Positions 6,167-9,073 of a stretch of DNA of 9,073 bases are shown here, piece by piece. The notes under the pieces are model-generated. The model ran no database searches, was not told where the DNA came from, and saw nothing but the letters and a program-made list of their open reading frames with translations. Origin of the DNA: Bacteroidota bacterium (GTDB lineage: Bacteria > Bacteroidota > Bacteroidia > Chitinophagales > Chitinophagaceae); the NCBI GenBank assembly GCA_023429985.1, contig JAEZCV010000019.1:1-9073 (forward strand), given 5' to 3'. The first letter of the stretch is position 1. Each line of letters starts with the position of its first letter. The position numbers were made by a program, and so were the translations under genes.

Positions 6167-6557
6167 GCTGCAGGCTTGCTATCGATCTTCCGGCAACGGG
6201 AGGTAGGAAAGTCCGGACAGCACAGAGCAACGCATCCCGATAACGTCGGGACTCCCGTAAATACGGGACGAGAAAGTGCCACAGAAAATAGTTTCCTACC
6301 CCGGACTTGTTCGGGCGGTAAAAATGAAAACGTGGGGTAAGAGCCCACGGGAGCCAGTTGGAAGGCCGGCTCCGGGTAAACCTGCGTGCTGAAATGCCAT
6401 GTAAGCCGGTGATTCAGGGCTGCTCGTCCTGGTACCCGATTAATCGGGGCGCACCGGTGGGTAGGCAGATACATCCCTCCAGCAATGCAGGGAGCAGATA
6501 AATGATAGCATTCCGAATATTCGGGAAACAGAATCCGGCTTATGCCTGCAGCTTTTT
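6167..6557 (+). ncRNA. rnpB: RNase P RNA, bacterial class A
   Basis: This is the catalytic RNA of ribonuclease P, which removes 5' leaders from pre-tRNAs together with the RnpA protein. The first and last segments pair perfectly as helix P1: GCTGCAGGC (6167-6175) with GCCTGCAGC (6544-6552). Conserved region I is present as GGAAAGTCCGGAC (6206-6218) followed by AGCACAGAGCAA. Conserved region V is ACAGAATCCGGCTTA (6528-6542), which supplies the other strand of P4. AGTGCCACAGAAA (6275-6287) and AAGAGCCCAC (near 6340) are further recognisable core blocks, as are GGTAGGCAGAT and AGATAAATGATAGC in the 3' domain. The length of about 390 nt suits class A. Five T residues (6553-6557) directly follow P1, so its 3' strand and the U-run probably form the transcript end. 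The U-run overlaps the stop codon of the convergent gene. Several stems carry CCCG/CGGG clamps. Frames on either strand across this region are not genes. Confidence 0.96.
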
Positions 6558-7470
6558 AATTTAAAAGGAAATGATTTCCAAAAAATCCAAATAATTCCAT
6601 CATCCAGGCAATGCCCAGGTGAACGATCAGTCCACCATAAATGCTTCTTGTGTGGTAAGTGATCACACCCAATAAAACTCCTCCAAAAAATGAACTGATA
6701 CATTCTGCAAGCGGTTTTCCGAAATGTATGGTACAATAAAAAACAGCCATGGGAAGAATAGCATGTTTGCCGGCAAATTTTATAAAAGCAATCACTAAAA
6801 ATCCGCGGAAAAAAACTTCAATGCTTATGAAATCAATTCCATAGGATAACTCAAACAATAATTTATACAGGAAAGAGTTTTCGGATTGAGTGAGATAACT
6901 GATGTTTTGAAGTTTGGGGTAAACAGCTAGAAATTCCGGGCGTAAAGATGCTGCTCCCACCAGTGGAATCATGATAAGTAGCATGAGCAAATATGGTTTG
7001 ATATTGAGTTTCTGCCATCTTGTACCCAGTCTGTCCTCTCCTTTATTAATAAACTTCCAGATCAAAAACAAAACAAAAGCGATTACAATAAATTTCAATG
7101 GCCAATAGCTGATAACCTTCCAGTAAGCGTTTACATTTTCATCGTCAGAAAAATGAAAATCAAAACCGGCCGACATCTTCCATGCGAATAGTATAGGTGC
7201 AATAAAAACAAGTAGAAGAAATCTGGAGGATGGTTTAAAAGAGCCGGGTAATAAAACTGCCGTTAAAAAATAAACACCTCCAAAGGCAAATACAAAAACT
7301 ACAAACCATCCAAACAATTGGGCAGTATGATTCAATGTTCCCAAATAGCTGTTTAAACCGAAATAATAATTGATAAAAATGAACAGGGCAGTAAGGGTTA
7401 AGGTAGCAAATGCCAGGTTTGTATTTAATTGTTTAAGATAAGTAAGCAGGTAGGAAAGAATACTTCTCAT
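6556..7470 (-). CDS. CPBP-family intramembrane protease-like protein (altered motifs)
   Basis: A 304-residue multi-pass membrane protein; the C-terminal 100 residues match the CPBP (CAAX protease / Rce1-like / bacteriocin-processing) family. Motif 1 is IEVFFRG at 217-223: Glu218 and Arg222 are kept, but the first Glu of the canonical EExxxR is Ile217. Motif 2 is YCTIHFGKP at 245-253, with His249 in place and Tyr instead of the usual Phe. Motif 3 is HLGIA at 284-288, with Ala where HxxxN has Asn. The rest holds hydrophobic segments at about 20-35, 52-74, 84-97, 123-141 and 160-174, before the core helices. Known family members cleave prenylated or other membrane peptides, or act in bacteriocin self-immunity. 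Loss of the first Glu and the Asn makes ordinary proteolysis uncertain. The ATG at 7470 gives a basic N-terminus before helix 1. It is divergent from the VOC gene (61 nt between starts) and convergent with rnpB. Confidence 0.85.
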   Translation of the reverse strand: MRSILSYLLTYLKQLNTNLAFATLTLTALFIFINYYFGLNSYLGTLNHTAQLFGWFVVFVFAFGGVYFLTAVLLPGSFKPSSRFLLLVFIAPILFAWKMSAGFDFHFSDDENVNAYWKVISYWPLKFIVIAFVLFLIWKFINKGEDRLGTRWQKLNIKPYLLMLLIMIPLVGAASLRPEFLAVYPKLQNISYLTQSENSFLYKLLFELSYGIDFISIEVFFRGFLVIAFIKFAGKHAILPMAVFYCTIHFGKPLAECISSFFGGVLLGVITYHTRSIYGGLIVHLGIAWMMELFGFFGNHFLLN

Positions 7471-7477
7471 AATTTTG
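7470..7477 (+). promoter_or_regulatory. Possible -7 box for the VOC gene
   Basis: TAATTTTG is a perfect TAnnTTTG match on the + strand, overlapping the first base of the CPBP start codon on the other strand. It would give a leader of about 50 nt to the ATG at 7532. No convincing -33 element is seen, so chance is possible in this AT-rich gap. Confidence 0.35.
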
Positions 7478-7531
7478 ACAGGCAGGATTAGTCTTGTTAT
7501 TTTATATATTCTTCAAATAAAACTTAGTTGT

Positions 7532-7903
7532 ATGAAATTAGGAGCATTTTCTATCAGTCTTGCTGTTAAAGACATTCACCGGTCCAAATTATTTTACGAG
7601 AACCTGGGATTTACAAGTCTGGGTGGAAATATTGAGCAAAAATGGCTCATACCAAAAAATGGGAATGCAATTATTGGATTGTTTGAGGGCATGTTCGATA
7701 AGAACCTCATAACCTTCAACCCCGGCTGGGACGAGAATGCCCGCAACCTGGAAAGTTTTGATGATGTTCGGGTAATACAGGAACATTTAAAGAAAAACGG
7801 TATTCCATTAACTTCAGAGGCGGATCCATCTTCAAGCGGGCCGGCACATATCAGCCTGACCGACCCGGATGGAAATAATATCCTTATAGACCAACACAGG
7901 TAA
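7532..7903 (+). CDS. VOC (glyoxalase/bleomycin-resistance fold) protein
   Basis: A 123-residue single-domain member of the vicinal oxygen chelate superfamily, whose members include glyoxalase I, fosfomycin and bleomycin resistance proteins and ring-cleaving dioxygenases. It shows two beta-alpha-beta-beta-beta halves. The first is FSISLAVKDIHRSKLFYENL, with the usual VxD and FYxxLGF elements, up to IIGLFEG (Glu52). The second leads to AHISLTDPDGNNILID (DPDGN at 111-115). The metal ligand normally expected as His at the start of strand one is Ser7 here; Glu52, His106 and possibly Asp120 remain. It may therefore bind metal differently or act without one. The ATG at 7532 is chosen over a TTG at 7475, which would add 19 residues before the first strand of the domain. 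The substrate is unknown. Start-to-start it is divergent from the CPBP gene. Confidence 0.88.
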   Translation: MKLGAFSISLAVKDIHRSKLFYENLGFTSLGGNIEQKWLIPKNGNAIIGLFEGMFDKNLITFNPGWDENARNLESFDDVRVIQEHLKKNGIPLTSEADPSSSGPAHISLTDPDGNNILIDQHR

Positions 7904-7953
7904 GTGAAAATCGATTTTATATGAGAATTGGAGCCTTTTTAAGCTGAATTCAC

Positions 7954-7961
7954 TACATTTA
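7954..7961 (+). promoter_or_regulatory. Possible -7 box for the small exported protein
   Basis: TACATTTA matches TAnnTTTG at 7 of 8 positions, 24 nt before the ATG at 7986. No clear -33 element is seen; weak support only. Confidence 0.3.
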
Positions 7962-7985
7962 TTGCCGCATATCAAATCAACCATC

Positions 7986-8360
7986 ATGAAAAAAATAATG
8001 TTAGCCTTTGCTTTTTTTGCAGCCATTTTTACCATGCCCGCTTTTGCCCAGGATACGGAAAGCGCGGAAGTGATGTTACAGAAAATGAAGGATCGTGTGA
8101 AACCTGAATTGGTAAAAAAAGCAGGCATTACCGAAGTGCAGGCAGAAAAAGTTATCGAGGTTCAGTTCTTCATCCAAACGCAGCGTCGCCAGGTAAGAAT
8201 GGACCAGTCATTAGATGCAGAGCAAAAGAAAGCACGTAACGCAGAACTGGATAATGCAAGAGATAAAGAATATGGCGGAATTCCTTTGACCTCTGAGCAG
8301 ATCAAAGCCGTGAATTTATATTTTGCCAATGAACAAAAGAACAAGGCCAAGAAAGCCTGA
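7986..8360 (+). CDS. Small exported helical protein, function unknown
   Basis: From the ATG at 7986 the product has 124 residues. It starts with a classic Sec signal peptide, MKKIMLAFAFFAAIFTMPAFA, with an AFA cleavage site before QDT. The mature part of about 103 residues is strongly helical and charged, rich in Lys, Glu, Gln and Ala, with no cysteine. It contains LTSEQ near the end, which resembles the LTxxQ motif of the periplasmic Spy/CpxP chaperones, but length and context are too little to claim membership. The upstream TTG at 7962 would put eight residues in front of the signal peptide and is not used. A good hairpin terminator follows 20 nt after the stop. It is probably a stand-alone gene, or transcribed with the VOC gene 82 nt upstream. 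Confidence 0.85.
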   Translation: MKKIMLAFAFFAAIFTMPAFAQDTESAEVMLQKMKDRVKPELVKKAGITEVQAEKVIEVQFFIQTQRRQVRMDQSLDAEQKKARNAELDNARDKEYGGIPLTSEQIKAVNLYFANEQKNKAKKA

Positions 8361-8380
8361 TAAATAAATTCTAATTATTT

Positions 8381-8406
8381 GAAAAGCTGCTCAAGGGCAG
8401 CTTTTC
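8381..8406 (+). terminator. Hairpin terminator after the small exported protein
   Basis: A perfect 10-bp stem, GAAAAGCTGC (8381-8390) and GCAGCTTTTC (8397-8406), encloses a 6-nt loop, TCAAGG. The A-run/T-run arms make it usable in both directions, and a further T-rich stretch follows (CTGTTTTAATTTTG). It ends only 6 nt before the promoter box of the next gene. Confidence 0.8.
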
Positions 8407-8412
8407 CTGTTT

Positions 8413-8420
8413 TAATTTTG
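8413..8420 (+). promoter_or_regulatory. -7 promoter box of the methionine sulfoxide reductase gene
   Basis: TAATTTTG, a perfect TAnnTTTG match, ends 4 nt before the ATG at 8425. Spacing and sequence are the same as at 4609-4616. The mRNA would be leaderless or nearly so. The -33 region would fall inside the preceding terminator hairpin. Confidence 0.65.
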
Positions 8421-8424
8421 TTCT

Positions 8425-8898
8425 ATGGCTGAAGATCTGGAAATAATAAAAGGTACAAAAGAAGAGCAGTATCAAACGCTGTTTCCCCAGGTAAAAGCAA
8501 TAATTGAAGGTGAAACCGATGTTGTTGCCAACATGGCAAACCTTGCAGCTGCTTTAAAGGAGCAATTCAACTGGTTGTGGATTGGATTTTACATAGTAAA
8601 AGAAAGCGAACTTGTACTTGGTCCATTCCAGGGCCCTGTTGCCTGCACAAGAATAAAAAAGGGCAGGGGTGTTTGCGGAACGGCCTGGGCTGAATCCAAA
8701 ACACTTATTGTTCCTGATGTAGAAAAATTCCCCGGGCATATTGCCTGCAGCAGTTTATCAAGATCGGAAATTGTAGTTCCAATAATTGTCAATAATGAAG
8801 TTGTGGGCGTTCTGGATGCCGACAGTTCTGAATTAAATCAGTATGATGATGTTGATAAGGATTGGCTTGAAAAAATGATAATGATTTTATGGCCCTGA
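8425..8898 (+). CDS. msrC: Free methionine-(R)-sulfoxide reductase (GAF domain)
   Basis: This cytosolic enzyme reduces free L-methionine-(R)-sulfoxide back to methionine, repairing oxidised methionine with electrons from thioredoxin. The 157 residues form a single GAF domain of the fRMsr type. The three conserved cysteines are present: Cys74 in VACTRI, Cys84 in GVCGTAW and Cys108 in IACSSLSRSEIVVPI. Their spacing of 10 and 24 residues is the same as Cys84/Cys94/Cys118 of the E. coli enzyme. NWLWIGFY (49-56), LGPFQGPVAC and GVLDADS (128-134) are other family signatures. The ATG at 8425 lies right behind a perfect promoter box, and a hairpin terminator separates it from the gene before, so it is its own transcription unit. 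Its stop codon abuts the stop of the convergent rhodanese gene. The call is secure. Confidence 0.95.
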   Translation: MAEDLEIIKGTKEEQYQTLFPQVKAIIEGETDVVANMANLAAALKEQFNWLWIGFYIVKESELVLGPFQGPVACTRIKKGRGVCGTAWAESKTLIVPDVEKFPGHIACSSLSRSEIVVPIIVNNEVVGVLDADSSELNQYDDVDKDWLEKMIMILWP

Positions 8899-9073
8899 TC
8901 ATTTTTCTACAGGTAAACCATTTTCTTTCCAGGCTTTATAACCCCCATCCATATGCGCAACGTTTTCATAACCCATTTCTTTTAATGTTTTAGCAGCAAG
9001 GGCCGATCGTCCGCCGGAAGCACAATGCAGAATGATCCTTTTGTTTTTATCCAATTCAGGTTTATGGTAGGGG
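8899..9073 (-). CDS. Rhodanese-like sulfurtransferase domain, C-terminal part (cut by window edge)
   Basis: The last 57 codons of a minus-strand gene are visible, continuing beyond the right edge, so its start is not seen. The frame reads ELDKNKRIILHCASGGRS, then continues through the MGYENVAHMDGGYKAWKE region to LPVEK and a TGA. HCASGGRSALAA is the rhodanese active-site loop, with the catalytic Cys that carries a persulfide, and MDGGYKAWKENGLP is the typical C-terminal end of the domain. Such proteins transfer sulfane sulfur, or act as single-domain PspE/GlpE-like enzymes; whether other domains precede this one cannot be seen. It is convergent with msrC with no base between the stop codons. 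Confidence 0.9.
   Translation of the reverse strand, partial: PYHKPELDKNKRIILHCASGGRSALAAKTLKEMGYENVAHMDGGYKAWKENGLPVEK

Noticed and set aside
6148..6474. 108-codon minus-strand frame over rnpB, plus a 98-codon one at 6440-6736
   Set aside because: These lie over RNase P RNA and the end of the CPBP gene; structured RNA explains the sequence conservation blocks.
7907..7918. AAAATCGATTTT perfect palindrome after the VOC gene
   Set aside because: It is AT-rich and has no loop, so it would be a poor hairpin; a 12-bp palindrome of this composition is easily chance, and no regulator is known to use it here.
8425..9073. msrC and rhodanese as a sulfur-redox operon
   Set aside because: They are on opposite strands and convergent, so they cannot share a transcript.
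1..9073. Defence system, prophage, IS element, CRISPR array or tRNA
   Set aside because: No transposase, integrase, repeat-spacer pattern, tRNA cloverleaf or toxin-antitoxin pair was recognised on either strand. The CPBP protein alone is not evidence of abortive infection.

Overview
The window looks like a chromosomal stretch from a Bacteroidota bacterium, probably close to the Chitinophagaceae. The reasons are moderate GC content, start codons without clear Shine-Dalgarno sequences, several copies of the Bacteroidota -7 promoter element TAnnTTTG, and Bacteroidota-style families (a DUF2027-like protein with a C-terminal Smr domain, a short lipoprotein, a CPBP-type membrane protein with an IHFGKP signature). 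The genus is inference; no 16S rRNA or other decisive marker is present. I see no phage, plasmid, transposon, CRISPR or tRNA signal. This is mostly a core housekeeping region.

Layout. At 1-1428 (+) lies the C-terminal two thirds of ribonuclease R, cut by the left edge. It is followed after 24 nt by a short-chain polyprenyl diphosphate synthase (1453-2418, +), probably in the same transcript. A small membrane protein of unknown function (2454-2822, -) faces it tail to tail and is divergent from a NhaC-family Na+/H+ antiporter (2987-4531, +). Next on the + strand come a DUF2027-like/Smr protein (4621-5628) and a small lipoprotein (5675-6070).

At 6071-6557 there is a hexanucleotide pyrimidine microsatellite, a perfect TAnnTTTG promoter and the RNase P RNA gene (rnpB, +). 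The 3' end of rnpB touches the stop codon of the convergent CPBP-family membrane protein (6556-7470, -). Divergent from that is a VOC/glyoxalase-fold protein (7532-7903, +). It is followed by a small exported helical protein (7986-8360, +), a clear hairpin terminator, and free methionine-(R)-sulfoxide reductase (8425-8898, +). A rhodanese-like sulfurtransferase, cut by the right edge (8899-9073, -), ends back to back with it.

How the genes relate. RNase R and RNase P RNA are RNA-processing components. The prenyl synthase supplies isoprenoid precursors. NhaC handles Na+/H+ balance. The methionine sulfoxide reductase and rhodanese both touch sulfur and redox chemistry, but they lie on opposite strands and are not an operon. 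I found no convincing new multi-gene system. The points most worth a second look are the repeat tract at the rnpB promoter, five CCCG/CGGG-clamped hairpins inside the RNase P RNA, two promoters placed so that the mRNA should start at the ATG itself, a CPBP protein lacking part of the canonical catalytic motifs, and a relay of tiny overlapping ORFs before the lipoprotein.
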